Positions 1 through 11,891 are shown, counted from the first letter of the stretch. The stretch is 64,000 bases of DNA from Spiroplasma alleghenense (GCF_003363775.1 NZ_CP031376.1:186001-250000), one strand, 5' to 3'. Translations and numbers: made by a program. Notes: generated from the sequence alone by a model not told the origin.

Positions 1-820
1 CCCCTGGAACACTTGTGCTCATTTCTAAGTCAACAATAATTTTATTCAAATCATTTCGATCCAAATTAAGCCCTTTTAATGGATGGGGTTTTATCACGGC
101 CCCAAACTGTACTAAACATTCGTCAAACTTAACTTCTTTTTCCAGTCCATTATTTGCTACTACAATACTTTTAACTTTTTTGCCATCCGTTTTTCTAATT
201 TCTTTAAATTCAAAAGGCGTTAAAATTTCAACATCATCTTTTATGCTATCTATTGGACCTCTAAACTCTTCTCTGCGATGAATTAAAGTTACATTTGCAT
301 TAGGTGAGAGATTTTTTGCTCAATCAATGGCAGAATCCCCACCTCCAAAAATAACAACTTTTTTATTATTAAAATCTTCTTTATTTTTTACAACATAATG
401 AATATTTTCTCAATCATCGTCCACCAAACGGATTGACTGGTATTGTCCCAATCCTTCGCAAACCAAAATAGACTTGTAAGTGGCTTGACAATGGTCGCTA
501 AATTTAACTAAAAAATGAAATTTGAAATCATCGGGAGTTTTAACCTTAATAACTTCAACCACAGAAGTGTTAGTTTTTAGTTCAATTTTTGAATTATCAT
601 TATTGGCATCATCAAGCATGTTGCGTACAAAGTCTTTGGCTTTAATTTCACTAATTCCAGGAAGGTTATGAATTGTTTTTTCTGGATAAGCTAAGTTTGC
701 TTGTCCTCCAACTTCGTAATTAGCCTCAATTATAGTTCCGCTCAAAGATAAATTATTCGCGAACTTTCACGCATAAAGTCCGGTCGGTCCTGAGCCTATA
801 ATTAATAAATCTTTCACCAT
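1..820 (-). CDS. Ferredoxin/flavodoxin-NADP+ reductase, YumC type (3' end outside window)
   Basis: FAD- and NAD(P)H-dependent oxidoreductase of the thioredoxin-reductase-like fold. The N-terminal FAD-binding motif GSGPTGLYA lies at residues 9-17, followed by a GGQ turn and YPEKTIHNLPG. The second Rossmann motif, GGGDSAIDWA, lies near residues 157-166. The CxxC redox pair that thioredoxin reductase carries just before the second Rossmann motif is absent, which points to the YumC-type ferredoxin/flavodoxin-NADP reductase instead. ATG at 820 is preceded by GGAAGGAA. Two in-frame TGA codons read as Trp (for example YAWKF). About 273 residues are visible and the gene runs off the window start. Thioredoxin reductase is the main alternative name. 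Confidence 0.8.
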
Positions 821-876
821 TTTTTATCATTCCTTCCCAAAAATTATAGCATATTGTTATAATAAGATTAGGTGAA

Positions 877-1305
877 ATGATGGAAATAAAAAAAATCACA
901 GATTGAGACCCCATTATAGAGGAATTGGATAATTTTAAAAATCAAGAATTTTTTTTATTGTTAACCGGTGACTTAGGAGCTGGGAAGACTACTTTTACTA
1001 AGGCACTTTTAAAAAAATTTGGAATTACCCAAGTTGTTAATTCCCCAACATTTGTAATTTTAAATCAGTATGAAATTAAAAATGGCTTGCTAAATCATAT
1101 GGACGCCTATCGTCTGGATAAGACTGACGATTTCGAACTTTATGAAGAGCAATTTGAGAATTCTTTTAATGTAATAGAATGGCCTGAAAATTTAAATTTA
1201 GATTTCAAAAATAAATTAGGTTGACATTTAGATATAAAATTTAACCAACAGGGTAATCGAGAAGTCAGGGTTATAAAAAATTTGAAGGATTTTAGAGGAG
1301 AATAG
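877..1305 (+). CDS. tsaE: tRNA N6-threonylcarbamoyladenosine ATPase TsaE
   Basis: 142-residue P-loop ATPase needed for t6A37 modification of ANN-decoding tRNAs, working with TsaB and TsaD. The Walker A motif is GDLGAGKTTFTKALL, followed by a conserved VNSPTFVILNQY and a HMDAYRL segment, all typical of TsaE/YjeE. The start is ATG 877 or 880 (tandem ATGs) behind AGGTGA. In-frame TGAs at the N terminus (TDWDP) and near the C terminus are Trp. tsaB follows after 2 nt, so the two are almost certainly one operon. Confidence 0.9.
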
Positions 1306-1307
1306 TA

Positions 1308-1874
1308 ATGGAACTTTTTATAGACACTTGTAACAACAATTTGGTTTTCTTACTAATACAAAATAATAAAATCATTGATGAAATTATTTTGAAAGACAAT
1401 AAACGTATTTCAGATATTTTTCAATCAAATCTTGATGATCTTTTAAAGCGCAATTCAGTTAAATTGAAGGAAATTAAGTCGATTTATATAACAAAGGGTC
1501 CGGGAAGTTACACTGGTGTCAGAATTGGTTTAACAATGGGTAAAACTCTTTTTTGTATTAATCCAGTAGTTAAAATATTCACTATCTCTAGCTTGTTATT
1601 TCAAGCAGGATTGAAAAATGTAATCTCTATTTTGGATGCTCGATCACAAAAATCTTATTTTGGTGTTTATGAAAATGGAGTCTCAATTATAGAGGACCAA
1701 ATCTTGCCAAATGAAACTGTTGAAGACATTAGCAAGAGTTTTGAAGGCTTTTTAATAGTCCAAGATCAAATCGATTTAGATTACGCTAGTAATTTTCTTG
1801 AATTAAAAACAAAATTTAAATTGGTAACAAAAGCTGAAGAATTAAATCCAAACTATATCAAAAACTTTATTTAA
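1308..1874 (+). CDS. tsaB: tRNA threonylcarbamoyladenosine biosynthesis protein TsaB
   Basis: 188-residue TsaB (YeaZ), the non-catalytic ASKHA-fold partner that bridges TsaD and TsaE in the t6A complex. The signature KGPGSYTGVRIGLTMGKTL is intact, and MELFIDTCNN at the N terminus matches the usual LAIDTS strand. It is shorter than the 220-230 residues of many homologues but typical of mollicutes. ATG follows the tsaE stop by 2 nt, with GAGGAG inside the end of tsaE as RBS. Confidence 0.9.
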   Translation: MELFIDTCNNNLVFLLIQNNKIIDEIILKDNKRISDIFQSNLDDLLKRNSVKLKEIKSIYITKGPGSYTGVRIGLTMGKTLFCINPVVKIFTISSLLFQAGLKNVISILDARSQKSYFGVYENGVSIIEDQILPNETVEDISKSFEGFLIVQDQIDLDYASNFLELKTKFKLVTKAEELNPNYIKNFI

Positions 1875-1907
1875 TTTCAAAAAAACAATGTATAATAGTA
1901 TTTGTAT

Positions 1908-1998
1908 GGATTGATACTCAAGTTGGTGAAGAGGGCACCCTGCTAAGGTGTTAGGCCGGGCAACTGGCGCGAGAGTTCGAGTCTCTCTCAATCCGCCA
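1908..1998 (+). tRNA. tRNA-Ser(GCU)
   Basis: The acceptor stem GGATTGA pairs with TCAATCC before G and an encoded CCA. The anticodon loop CTGCTAA gives anticodon GCU (codons AGU/AGC). There is a long class II variable arm and a T arm with TTCGAGT. A TATAAT at 1891-1896 is a likely -10 box. A hairpin with a T run (2014-2040) ends the transcript. Confidence 0.95.
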
Positions 1999-2013
1999 TT
2001 TAAAAAATATTAG

Positions 2014-2040
2014 GTCACTGCGGTGGCTTTTTTATTTTTT
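2014..2040 (+). terminator. Rho-independent terminator after tRNA-Ser
   Basis: Stem GTCAC/GTGGC with loop TGCG, followed by a T-rich tract. Confidence 0.75.
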
Positions 2041-2123
2041 GGGGCATTAATTAATGGGTAATTTGAAAAATTTGTTATAATTAAATAATACTAAATATTT
2101 CAATAAAGAACGGATGGTGCAAG

Positions 2124-2708
2124 ATGGCCAAAACACCAAAAAAAGAAATAAATTTATCAGAGGTTGCTCCAAAAAAAGGAATAATTCAAAAATTATTTAA
2201 TAAACACTCAGAGCGAAAAACTATCTTGTCAAAAATTCGTGAACATAATGTCAAAAACTTTTTATTCTATACAAATGTTGATAATATCTACTTAATTTTA
2301 GAGAATGGCATCAGATTGCTTTCACAAAAGAATTTAAAAAAAGGTGAAGAATATACCGTCTGAACTTATTTGGAAAATGATAATTCAATTGGTTTAGAAT
2401 TTGATTCTTCAACAAGAGCGTCTTTTTGAAAATGGGCATTGGAAGCCGGATTAAGTGTTGAAGAAGTTGGGGTTATTGGTATTAATCCAGCTAAACTTGC
2501 TGAAAATACAATTAAAGATTGATCGATTGATGAAAATAGTAATATAGTTTATGTTTATGAAAATATTCCAGTTAAAACAATTGAATGAATCATGGTAAAA
2601 GACAGAAAGAATTTAGATAAAATAAAAGTAATTGTGGAAAGTAATGATTTAGACATAGCAGTTTATTTTGGAGAAAAAGGAAATATTAAAGAGGTAGGAA
2701 AAAAATAA
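2124..2708 (+). CDS. Hypothetical protein upstream of proS
   Basis: 194 residues, soluble, with a Lys-rich N terminus (about 40 residues). The segment from residue 51, FLFYTNVDNIYLILENGIRL, loosely recalls the start of DarT/DUF4433 ADP-ribosyltransferase domains (H-T-xx-N-xxx-I-xxx-G), but the leading His is not present, so this is only a weak suggestion. Four TGA codons read as Trp. It sits 2 nt before proS and is probably cotranscribed with it. I do not recognise the family. Confidence 0.75.
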
Positions 2709-2710
2709 TT

Positions 2711-4135
2711 ATGGCACAACAATTAAAAAATATAACAAAACGATCAGAGGATTTTGCAAAGTGATATACTGACGTTGTTAAAAATTCAGGATTAATTGAT
2801 TATGGTCCAGCCAAAGGGACGATGATCATCAAACCATATGGTTTTGCAATCTGAGAACTTATTCAAAAATATTTTGACTCAGAGTTTAAAAAATATGAAG
2901 TGGAGAACGTTTATTTTCCATTACTAATTCCTGCTTCGCTTTTTAATAAGGAAAAAGATCACATTGAGGGTTTTGCCCCCGAAACTTTTACCGTAACTAA
3001 AATTGGTGATAAGCAATTAGAAGAAGACTTATATATTCGACCAACTAGTGAGGTGTTGTTAGCGACTTATTTCTCTAAAGTTGTAAAATCTTATCGTGAT
3101 TTACCTTTAATTTATAATCAATGAGTTAATGTTTTGCGAGGAGAAAAAACTACTAGACCATTTTTGAGAACAAGTGAATTCCTCTGACAAGAGGGACACA
3201 CTGTTCATGAAACCAAAGATGAAGCTTTTTTAATGACTAAAAATATTTTAGAAGTGTATAGAAAAGTTGTTAGTGAAAAATTGCTACTCCCAGTAATTAC
3301 AGGAGAAAAAACTGTTCATGAAAGATTTGCGGGAGCAGAAGCGACATTCACAATTGAAAGTTTAATGCATGATGGTCAAGCATTACAATGTGGAACTAGT
3401 CATTATTTGGGTAATAATTTTGCCAAGGCTTTTGAAATAAAATATCAAGGTCGTGATTCAAATTGACATGAAGCCTTTTCAACAAGTTGAGGAGTTTCAA
3501 CAAGATTGATGGGGGCTATAATCATGACTCACTCTGATGATTCAGGATTAGTTCTTCCAAGTTCAATTGCACCAATAGAGGTGCAAATTATAATTGTTAA
3601 AGAAACTGATGAAGTAAACAAAGCGGCTGAGGAGATAAGAAAACAACTGAGTCATACATATCGCGTTAAGATTGATAAGTCTGATAAATCATTTGGATTC
3701 AAAATGTCTGAAGCGGAAATTAAAGGTATCCCAGTTCGAATCGAAGTGGGACCAAGAGATTTAGAGTCTAAAATTGTAGTAATTTCAAGAAGAGATACTA
3801 AAGAAAAAACCCAAGTTGAATTGAAAAATGTCGAAAAGCAAGTCAGAGAAATGATTTCCGAGTACGATAAAAATATTTATAACATGGCTTTACAAAATCG
3901 TCAAATGAGAACTTTTGAAGCTAGTTCTTTAAAAGAATATATTGACGTTCTAAATGAGAAGCAAGGTTTTGTGCTTGTGCCATTCTGTGGAGAAATGTCT
4001 TGTGAGGCTGATATCAAAGCAAAAACCCAAACAACATCAAGGTGTATACCAGATGGTGTAGACCAGTCAAAGGGTAAATGTTTTAACTGCGGAAAAGAAT
4101 CAAATTTAAAAGTTTACTTTGCTAGATCTTATTAG
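2711..4135 (+). CDS. proS: Prolyl-tRNA synthetase (archaeal/eukaryotic-like short form)
   Basis: 474-residue class II aminoacyl-tRNA synthetase charging tRNA-Pro. Class II motif 2 is seen as WVNVLRGEKTTRPFLRTSEF, and the TxE proline-binding signature and QCGTSHYLG are present. The C-terminal domain has a Cys-rich part (CGEMSCEADIK ... CFNCGK), the zinc-binding tail of the short ProRS type without the editing insertion. Length suits this type. Several TGA codons are Trp. ATG 2711 directly follows the preceding gene. Confidence 0.93.
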
Positions 4136-4145
4136 GAGGAAAATT

Positions 4146-5081
4146 ATGAAAGAATTTAAATTAACAATGCGCGACAAACAAGTGTTGCATATGACTGTTT
4201 GAGATGATGTTAAAAAGCCAATTGGTGTTATGCAATTGGTTCATGGTTCTTGTGAAGAGGCTTCTCGTTATGATGAGTTTGCCAAGTATTTGAACCAAAA
4301 TGGCTATATAGTTGTAGCAGATGATCACCGTGGCCATGGTCACACAGCCAACTTGAAGGAAAATGAGTTAGGTTGATTTGCTGATGAAGATGGTTGACAG
4401 AAAATAATTGATGACTTAAAAGAAGTTAATGATTATATTAAGTCAAACTTTAAAGATTTGCCAATTACAATTTTTGGACATTCAATGGGAAGTTTTATGG
4501 TTCGTCACTATTTAACTTTATATGGAAACACAGTTACTAAAGCGATTATTTGTGGAACAGCTGAGCATAGTGCTTTATCATTAAAACTAGGTATCATGCT
4601 TTCAAAAAAATATCAAAAAAAACACGGGGCAAAAGAAGTTCCGGAAAAAATTTGAGAGTTAAGCTATAAAAATTTGAATAAGCGTTTTAAAGACATTCCT
4701 AACGCAACTGGTTTTGAATGAATGAATAGTTCACCAGAAGAAATCCAGGCTTTCATCGATAATCCTCGAGTTGGTCAAAAATTTAGTGCCAGCGCATTCA
4801 AGGATATGTTCACAGGATTGGCGTACATTCGCAAAAAAAGCAACTACAAACAAACTCCTATTAACCTACCATTATTTTTCATAGCTGGTTTGGCAGATCC
4901 GGTTGGAAATTATGGTAAAAGTGTTTATAAGGTAAGAAAAAAATATCTTCGCGCCGGTTATAATACTAAATTGAAATTATACCCACAATTGAGACATGAA
5001 ATTCTTTTAGAACCCAAGCAATTTAGCGACATTGTTAAGAATGACATTCTAAATTTTCTTAACTCAGAAACAAGCAAATAA
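4146..5081 (+). CDS. Alpha/beta hydrolase (lysophospholipase/monoacylglycerol lipase-like)
   Basis: 311-residue serine hydrolase. The nucleophile elbow GHSMGS (Ser near residue 110) is followed by FMVRHY, and the oxyanion region HGSCEEASRYDEFAKYLN is near the N terminus. DPVGNYGKSV and a late RHEILLE carry the likely acid and catalytic His. No signal peptide, so probably cytosolic. It follows proS by 10 nt with AGGAGGAAA as RBS and ends at a strong terminator. Substrate unknown; membrane lipid turnover is a reasonable guess. Confidence 0.85.
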
Positions 5082-5096
5082 AATTTAATATTTCTT

Positions 5097-5126
5097 AAAA
5101 CCAACTTTTTAGTTGGTTTTATTTTT
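5097..5126 (+). terminator. Rho-independent terminator
   Basis: AAAACCAAC / GTTGGTTTT hairpin with a 6-nt loop and trailing T run after the hydrolase gene. Confidence 0.85.
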
Positions 5127-5239
5127 CATAATTACTACTTATAAGATAATAAATAAGTTATAATTAAAGAGTATTCGATTAAACGATAATTGGTAAAAAT
5201 ATATTGCATTAAATACAGAATAGTCACGGAGGTCTTTTT

Positions 5240-5797
5240 ATGGAAAGTCTTAAAAAAGGTGATTTAGTCCTAGTTCATGCATACAAACACAATGGAACTC
5301 TATATCGTTCCTGAGAACACTCAATAGTTCTAGAAAATGATGAAGATAATTTGATTTTGGTCAACGAAGAGGTAATTGTCACAGAATTAAATGGTAGAAA
5401 GTGAAAAACTAGCGAACCAGCAATTTGATTTTTTTCTAAAAAGGACTGATATAATGTTATTTGTATGTTCAAACAGTGAGGCATAAATTACTATTGTAAT
5501 ATGGCTTCCCCCCATATTGTTGAAGAAAATACTATTAAATATATCGATTACGATTTAGATGTCAAAGTGTTTAACGATAATAGTTTTCGCATTCTTGATT
5601 TAAAGGATTTTAACCGCAATCGTATTGCTTGGAGTTATTCTTCAGAAATCATTGAAAAAATTTGATCACAAATTGAAGTACTAAAAGAACGTATCAAAGA
5701 ACAAGATGGAATTTTTAGTCATAGTAAAGTAAAAGAATATTGAAATCAATATGAAAAAGAATTAAAACCGGCTTCTAAAAAAGTCGACAAAGAATAG
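5240..5797 (+). CDS. DUF402 protein, nucleoside di-/triphosphatase NtdP-like
   Basis: 185 residues. The middle and C-terminal half carry the DUF402 hallmarks: [18 protein letters not shown], then [13 protein letters not shown] and FRILDLKDF. The Staphylococcus protein of this family hydrolyses NTPs and NDPs. Seven TGA codons are read as Trp, so the gene is invisible under the standard code. ATG 5240 has GGAGGTC 7 nt upstream. It is 10 nt from lepA and likely cotranscribed. Function is inferred from the family. Confidence 0.8.
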
Positions 5798-5807
5798 AGG
5801 GTTGTTT

Positions 5808-7610
5808 ATGGACAAGTCAAAAATTAGAAATTTTAGTATTATCGCCCATATCGATCACGGTAAGTCAACTTTGGCAGACCGAATTTTAGAGTTGACTCAC
5901 ACCGTTGAAAAACGTGATATGCAAGCCCAACTACTTGATTCAATGGATATCGAAAGAGAGCGTGGAATTACAATTAAATTGAACTCGGTTCAATTAAAGT
6001 ACAAAGCCAAAGATAACCAAGAATATATTTTTCACTTAATTGATACTCCTGGTCACGTAGATTTCACCTATGAGGTTTCTCGTAGTTTAGCTGCTTGTGA
6101 GGGGGCTGTTTTAGTGGTTGACGCTTCTCAAGGTGTTGAGGCCCAAACTTTGGCTAATGTTTACTTGGCCTTAGATAATAATTTGGAAATCATCCCGGTT
6201 ATTAATAAAGTTGATTTACCAGCAGCTGATGTTGAAAGAGTTAAAAACGAAATTGAAAATGTTATTGGAATTGATACATCTGATGCCCCATTAATTTCCG
6301 CTAAAACGGGCTTAAATGTAGAAGATGTTTTAGAAGCGATTGTGGCTAAAATTCCTGCCCCAGCTAATGCTGATGATAGCGCTCCATTACGAGCTTTAGT
6401 TTTTGATTCTTACTACGATAAATATCGTGGAGTAATGGTTTCAGTTAGAATTAAAGAAGGAACTGTTAAGGTTGGTCAAAAAATCAAGATGATGGCGTCC
6501 AAGGCAATTTATGAAGTAACTGAATTGGGAATTAAAAATCCTTATGAAGTTAAAAGAGAATCTCTTGAAGCTGGAGAAGTTGGTTGAATTGCCGCTAGTA
6601 TTAAAAATATCAAAGATATTCACGTTGGAGATACAATTACCACAGAAAAAAATGGAGCCACTGAATCGCTTCCTGGATACAAACAAATGAACCCAACTGT
6701 TTATTGTGGAATTTATACCGTTGATAATGCTCGTTACAAGGATTTAAAAGATGCTTTAGAAAAAGTTAACTTAAGTGATGCGGCTTTGGTTTATGAACCT
6801 GAATCTTCTCAATCGTTAGGATTTGGTTTTCGTTGTGGGTTTTTAGGATTATTGCATATGGATGTAATTCAAGAACGCTTGGAGCGAGAATATGATTTAA
6901 CCTTAATTGCCACAGCTCCATCAGTAATTTATCATGTTTATCTGACTAATGGCACAAAAATTGAAATTGATAATCCTGCTAATTTACCAGATGTACAAAA
7001 AATATCACACATTGATGAGCCATTTGTTAATGTTAAAATAATGACCCCAGATAGATTCTTGGGAGACCTAATGGAATTATGTCAAAACAAGCGAGGGGTT
7101 TATAAAAATTTAGAATACATCGATGAAACTCGAAGAACTCTAACTTATGATATGCCGTTAAATGAAATAATTTTTGATTTTTTCAATAAATTAAAATCAA
7201 TTTCAAAGGGTTATGCTTCATTTGACTATGAGCTAATTGGATATCAAACTAGCAAATTAGTTAAAATGGATATTCTACTAAATGGTGAAATTGTGGATGC
7301 TTTAAGTTTAATTGTTCATAAGGACTTTGCTTATGCTCGAGGAAAAGTTTTGACAGAAAAGTTAAAAGAAATTATCCCACGCCAAAACTTTGAAGTACCA
7401 ATTCAAGCAGCCATCGGAAGCAAAATAATTTCTCGTGAAACAATTAAAGCGATGAGAAAAAACGTTTTAGCAAAATGTTACGGAGGAGATATTTCTCGTA
7501 AGAAAAAATTGCTTGAAAAACAAAAAGAAGGTAAGAAACGAATGAAGTCAATCGGATCGGTTGAAGTTCCCCAAGAGGCTTTTATTGCAGTTTTAAAACT
7601 AGACGATTAA
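5808..7610 (+). CDS. lepA: Elongation factor 4 (LepA), ribosome back-translocase GTPase
   Basis: 600-residue translational GTPase. G1 is [10 protein letters not shown]3 is DTPGHVDF and G4 is NKVDLP, followed by the EF-G-like domains and the LepA-specific C terminus containing [19 protein letters not shown]. Length is exactly typical. ATG 5808 fits the AGAGG RBS better than the upstream TTG at 5802. One TGA (near 6585) is Trp. Confidence 0.97.
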
Positions 7611-7636
7611 AAACTTGATGAAATCAAGTTTTTTTT
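7611..7636 (+). terminator. Rho-independent terminator after lepA
   Basis: AAACTTGA / TCAAGTTT hairpin with loop TGAAA and a run of T residues immediately after the lepA stop. Confidence 0.85.
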
Positions 7637-7741
7637 AAATTTTGTGGTAATATCAATTCTCTGCTAAAATTTTAATCTCAATTAATTGGTATTATTAGGC
7701 AGATTTTATTATAATAGAGTTATCTTAAAGGAGGTCTTATT

Positions 7742-8572
7742 ATGAAAGCTTTAAAAATCGTCAATCAATTTATTCTGGCCTTGACAGTTTTTTTAATTGT
7801 TTTTGTCTCTCCTTTCGTTGATTTCTCGGCGACAAAGCCTGAAGAAATCATAAATTTTGACTGAGCTAAATACTTTATTCCTCAAATTGTTTTGGGAGTT
7901 ATTTTTGGAATAGTCGGAGTTATGGTTATTTTAATCAATCATAAAATTTTTAAAAATATTTTATTATTTACAAATATAATAATTGCTTTGGTAATTTCTG
8001 GATTATTAGGAAGTAAATTTTTTCTAATTTGAAACATTGCTGTATTACGAGGAATCTTGCCATTGGTCTTTATGGTAATATTTTTATTTATCGAATCTTT
8101 GGTGATTGTCAGAAGTTTACCAAGTAAAAGTTTTGATAAAGTGAAAGTAAATAATTCTGTAAATGATGATTTTATTGAAACTTTGGTTCAAGATGATTTA
8201 AAAACTAAAATTTCAAACTTAAAAACAAATTTATCAAAACCTTCATTTGAGATTCTGGAAGAAATTGATTCTACTGGTAGTTTTTCAGGAATTAGCATTG
8301 AAAATATAATCAAAAAAGAGGATGAAAATCAAAATACGGCACCTGAAAAAAAAGAAATTAAAATTGATTTAATTAAGCCTGATTTACCAGAAACCAAATC
8401 AATTAATCCAGAAAACTCAGAAATTGTTTCAAGACCAGAATATGACTACAATGACTTAACAGAACTTTCTTTTGAACAAAATAAGACAAAGGAAGACTTT
8501 GAAATAATAAAATCAAGAAGAAATGACTCAAAAAATAAAAAAATAACTCCAGTTGAGGTTGATGATGAGTAA
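7742..8572 (+). CDS. Hypothetical membrane protein with charged cytoplasmic tail
   Basis: 276 residues. About four hydrophobic segments occupy the first 125 residues. The rest is a low-complexity Glu/Lys/Asn-rich tail with no recognised domain. GGAGG lies 7 nt before ATG 7742. It overlaps the next gene by 8 nt, so the two membrane proteins are translationally coupled and may act together. Not recognised. Confidence 0.8.
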
Positions 8573-9323
8573 AAAAGAGGTTATTAAAGTTCAAACCGAA
8601 AGTAAATTAAAAGCCCCAGCGGTTTTATTTAGTTATATTACAAGATTCTTTGCATTGTTTTTATTCGTTTCATACATTATTACAATATTAATTCTATTAA
8701 TTGGAGATAATTTAACTAGGAATTTTATAGGCTACATATTTTTTGCAATCGTTACAGCTTCAAATAAATTTGTAGATTCTAAAAATATGTTTGAGGCTTA
8801 TGAAATTTTTGCAATAAGCATTAAAGTTGTTGTGCCATTATTTTTAACCCTAATATTATCGCTTCTTTATGTCTTACCGATTCTAATTTCAAAGTCGCGA
8901 GGATATCGTATCTTCACTGCGGTTATGGTTTTAATAGGATCCATTGTTACAATTGTTGGAGCGGTATTGCTTGTGGAATTGAAAAAATTATTCCCACACA
9001 GTGAATCTGGGGGCCAAACTGTAGATATTTTTTATAATGCTTTTTATGATTATTTGGTATATAAATCATTTTTAATTATATTTTTATTTACATCATCTGC
9101 TTTATTTTTTGTCTCAGCAATATTATTGTTAATTGAAGCTAGTTTTGTTAAAAATGGTTGAACCGACTTGAAGGGCCTAACATTTAACCATGACAAATCT
9201 AAACCCTTAATTATTAAATTCATTGATGGGGAAACTACTTTTAAAAATAAGGATAACAAAAACAAAAAGGAAAAAGTAATCGCCGTAGAAATCAAAGGTG
9301 AACAAAATAATGAGTCTAATTAA
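8565..9323 (+). CDS. Hypothetical polytopic membrane protein
   Basis: 252 residues with four clear transmembrane stretches (near residues 18-38, 92-112, 118-135 and 170-195) and a hydrophilic Lys-rich tail. Starts at ATG 8565 (or 8562) inside the end of the preceding gene and overlaps the next gene by 14 nt. One or two TGA codons are Trp. Its family is not recognised; it forms an operon with its neighbours. Confidence 0.8.
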
Positions 9324-9996
9324 AAAACAATTGCATTATAAAGGTGGCATAATTGAGTATAATCTAAAATTTGGTGACCAAAAAAATATAATTTTAAAAG
9401 TCAAAGCGGGGGTTATTTTTATTTCTGCCCCTTACCATGCTCAAGATTGGGAAATTAATAATTTAATCTACAAAAATATTTCAAAAATACTAATTGTTCA
9501 AAACACATTTGAAACCATTCAGAAATTTTCATTTTCAGAACAAGATTCATTTGTGAAAATTTTTGATAAAAAAGTTAGTATAAAAATTATTCCAGAAAAC
9601 ATTCATGCAACTGCTAAAAAAGATGGTTTTTATATGAAGGATTATGGTGATAAAACTATACAATCTCAAAAAATGTACAACTTTTTGGCTAAATACTACT
9701 ATAATTGATTTAATAAGAGATTAAGTCAATGGGCCCAAACAATGAATTTAGAATATAAAAATTTATCTATTCAGAACATGAAAACCAGATGAGGTGTTTG
9801 TTATCCTGAACGCGAAAAAATAATTTTAAATACTAAACTAATTCATTTTGAACCCGAAGTAATTGATTATGTTATTGTTCATGAACTGAGTCACTTATTG
9901 CATAAAAACCATTCAAAAGATTTTTGAAAAAATGTTGAGAATTATTTGCCCGATTATAAAGAAAGATCATCAGTTTTGAAAAAGTCAGGTATTTAA
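9310..9996 (+). CDS. YgjP-like (DUF45) zinc metallopeptidase-family protein
   Basis: 228 residues. The C-terminal half carries the gluzincin motif HELSH followed by KNHSKDFWK, and before it WGVCYPEREKIILNTKLI, which is the DUF45/YgjP pattern. In E. coli YgjP is an M48-related soluble protein with poorly defined physiology. ATG 9310 was preferred over GTG 9298 because AAAGGTGA sits 5 nt upstream of the ATG context. Overlaps the preceding membrane-protein gene. Confidence 0.85.
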
Positions 9997-10051
9997 TTAA
10001 TAAATTGTCATATTATTAATAATGTTTATAATAGTAGTAAGAGGTGATTTT

Positions 10052-11035
10052 ATGGGTTGAAAAAGTGGTTATAAAAAAATTATAAAAAATAATCAAAAAT
10101 CTAAATCAAACATTAACTTTAATGTCACCGATAGTGTCCCGTATTTCATTAACTGAGAACGCGATCCAAAACAAGTGGATTCTTGGGACGAAAAGATTCT
10201 TATGGAAGTTATAAAAAAATACCAATCTAAAATTGCGACTTTTAAAAAAAACGAAAAAATGCCAGAGGAATTTAGGTCTGTTAAGGAAGCGATTTTTTTA
10301 TCAGAAATTAAGGAACAAATTTATGGAGCTCCAGCAATTTCCAATTTCCAATTTGTCTATAATTACTGTGTCAAAGTCTATGGCAAGTATAAGGCCTTGC
10401 TTATATTGCTTGCAATCACAAAGTTCACTTATTTCACGACATCAAAATTTTGACAAATTTATTTAAGTAATTTTGAAACTTATGATGTTGAAAGTATTAA
10501 TTTTAAAAGAATTTTTCAGGTAATGCAAAGAACAAGTTTTGAATCAATTGATAATTTACTTAAAAAAGTATTGATATTGGTTGGCAAAAATGAGATTAAT
10601 CAATATCGCCATCACATGTTAATTGAAGAAATTATTGAAAGCGGCGAGGATCTGACATTCCACTGGTCAAGAATGCTTGAACAAATTGTTGAGTCTTGCT
10701 TTGAGAGTATTAAATTTGAAGCAAGATTTGGACGCGAATTTGAAGGATATTCTCAAGAAGAAACCTTGGATAATCCCTTTGAAGACGCAAATTTTGAAAA
10801 CTTTTTTGAAAAAACTTACACAATGGTTGTTAATGACGAAGTAAATGAAGCTTTCAACTTTTTTGGAATTACCAAACTTACAGCACCGGTTGAGTTTAAA
10901 AAAGTATATCGAATTTTTGCTAAAAAATACCATCCAGATTTAAATGCGGGTGAAAATTCAGCAATTGAAATGAAAAAAATAAATATTTATAAACAAATAA
11001 TTGAAGATTATTTCGAAAGATATGAAATAAACTAA
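10052..11035 (+). CDS. J-domain-containing protein of unknown function
   Basis: 327 residues. The last 65 residues form a degenerate J domain: AFNFFGITKLTAPVEFKKVY followed by the HPD motif in KKYHPDLNAGE, and a closing helix. J domains stimulate DnaK ATPase. Unusually the domain is C-terminal, behind about 260 residues of helical, charged sequence with no recognised fold. Not DnaJ itself (no Gly/Phe or zinc region). Trp-TGA codons lie at the N terminus (MGWKSGY) and in the middle. AGAGGTGA provides the RBS. Confidence 0.82.
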
Positions 11036-11054
11036 TCAGAAAGGGGATTAATTT

Positions 11055-11891
11055 ATGGAAAAAAGAACCTGAGAAGACTATAAAATAATTGTTAATAAAA
11101 TTGTTGGAGAAGAAATGTCTCTATTAAAACTTTCGCCAGAATTTTATGAATCTCCTGTAACGAAAAGTATCATAAAATATTGGGATAAAAATAAAGATAT
11201 TTTTAAACTGCAAAAATTTTTAGATAAACAAATGTCTGAAATGAGCGAAGATTTAATAGAGTCAAACGATGAAATTGATGACTTTAGTGAAATAATTTTT
11301 ATAAGAATGATGGCGCTTACAACAACTTTGATTGTTGTAATTAAAAACTTCAATCAAAAAACAGATCTTTTTTGAAATAAAAGATTTAAGGAAATAAATT
11401 CAGCAAACCATAATTTCTTAATTCACCTAGTTCCTAGAATTGTTGGTAGTCACTATTTGCAAAATTTTGCCTTAGAAATTAGAAATCTATTAATTCCTGA
11501 AAGTTTGAGTATTTTTGGAAACAAAGTACTAAACAAAATAAATCATATTGATCAAGAAGAAAATTTAGAATTATTTTTTGAGGAACTATATGATTTACAA
11601 GAATCCTTTGAGGATATGCTTGAGGGAGTTAGCGAAAGCGAATTTGATTTATCGGAGCAAGAAATAAATGATTCTGGAGTTTTTTTCAATTGAAGTATGT
11701 ATGTTGAAGCAAGTCTCTACTATTTATTATTAATTCACGAAAATTTATTAGTAATTGAAGAAGCTAACACAAGACTACTGATTCAAGAGGAAAAATATCA
11801 TATGACAAATCGTCAAGAAAAACTTGCTGAATTACGAATAATTCATTTCGGACCAGAAATTGGTAACGATTACAGCAAACTTAAAAATTAG
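11055..11891 (+). CDS. Hypothetical acidic protein
   Basis: 278 residues, soluble, rich in Glu/Asp/Leu, predicted largely helical. No signal peptide, transmembrane segment or motif I recognise. It starts 19 nt after the J-domain gene behind AGAAAGGGG, so it may be a partner of that protein. In-frame TGAs at 5-6 positions read as Trp. Confidence 0.75.

Noticed and set aside
1-820. Calling the first gene thioredoxin reductase
   Set aside because: The CxxC before the second Rossmann motif is missing and the sequence pattern matches YumC-type ferredoxin-NADP reductase.
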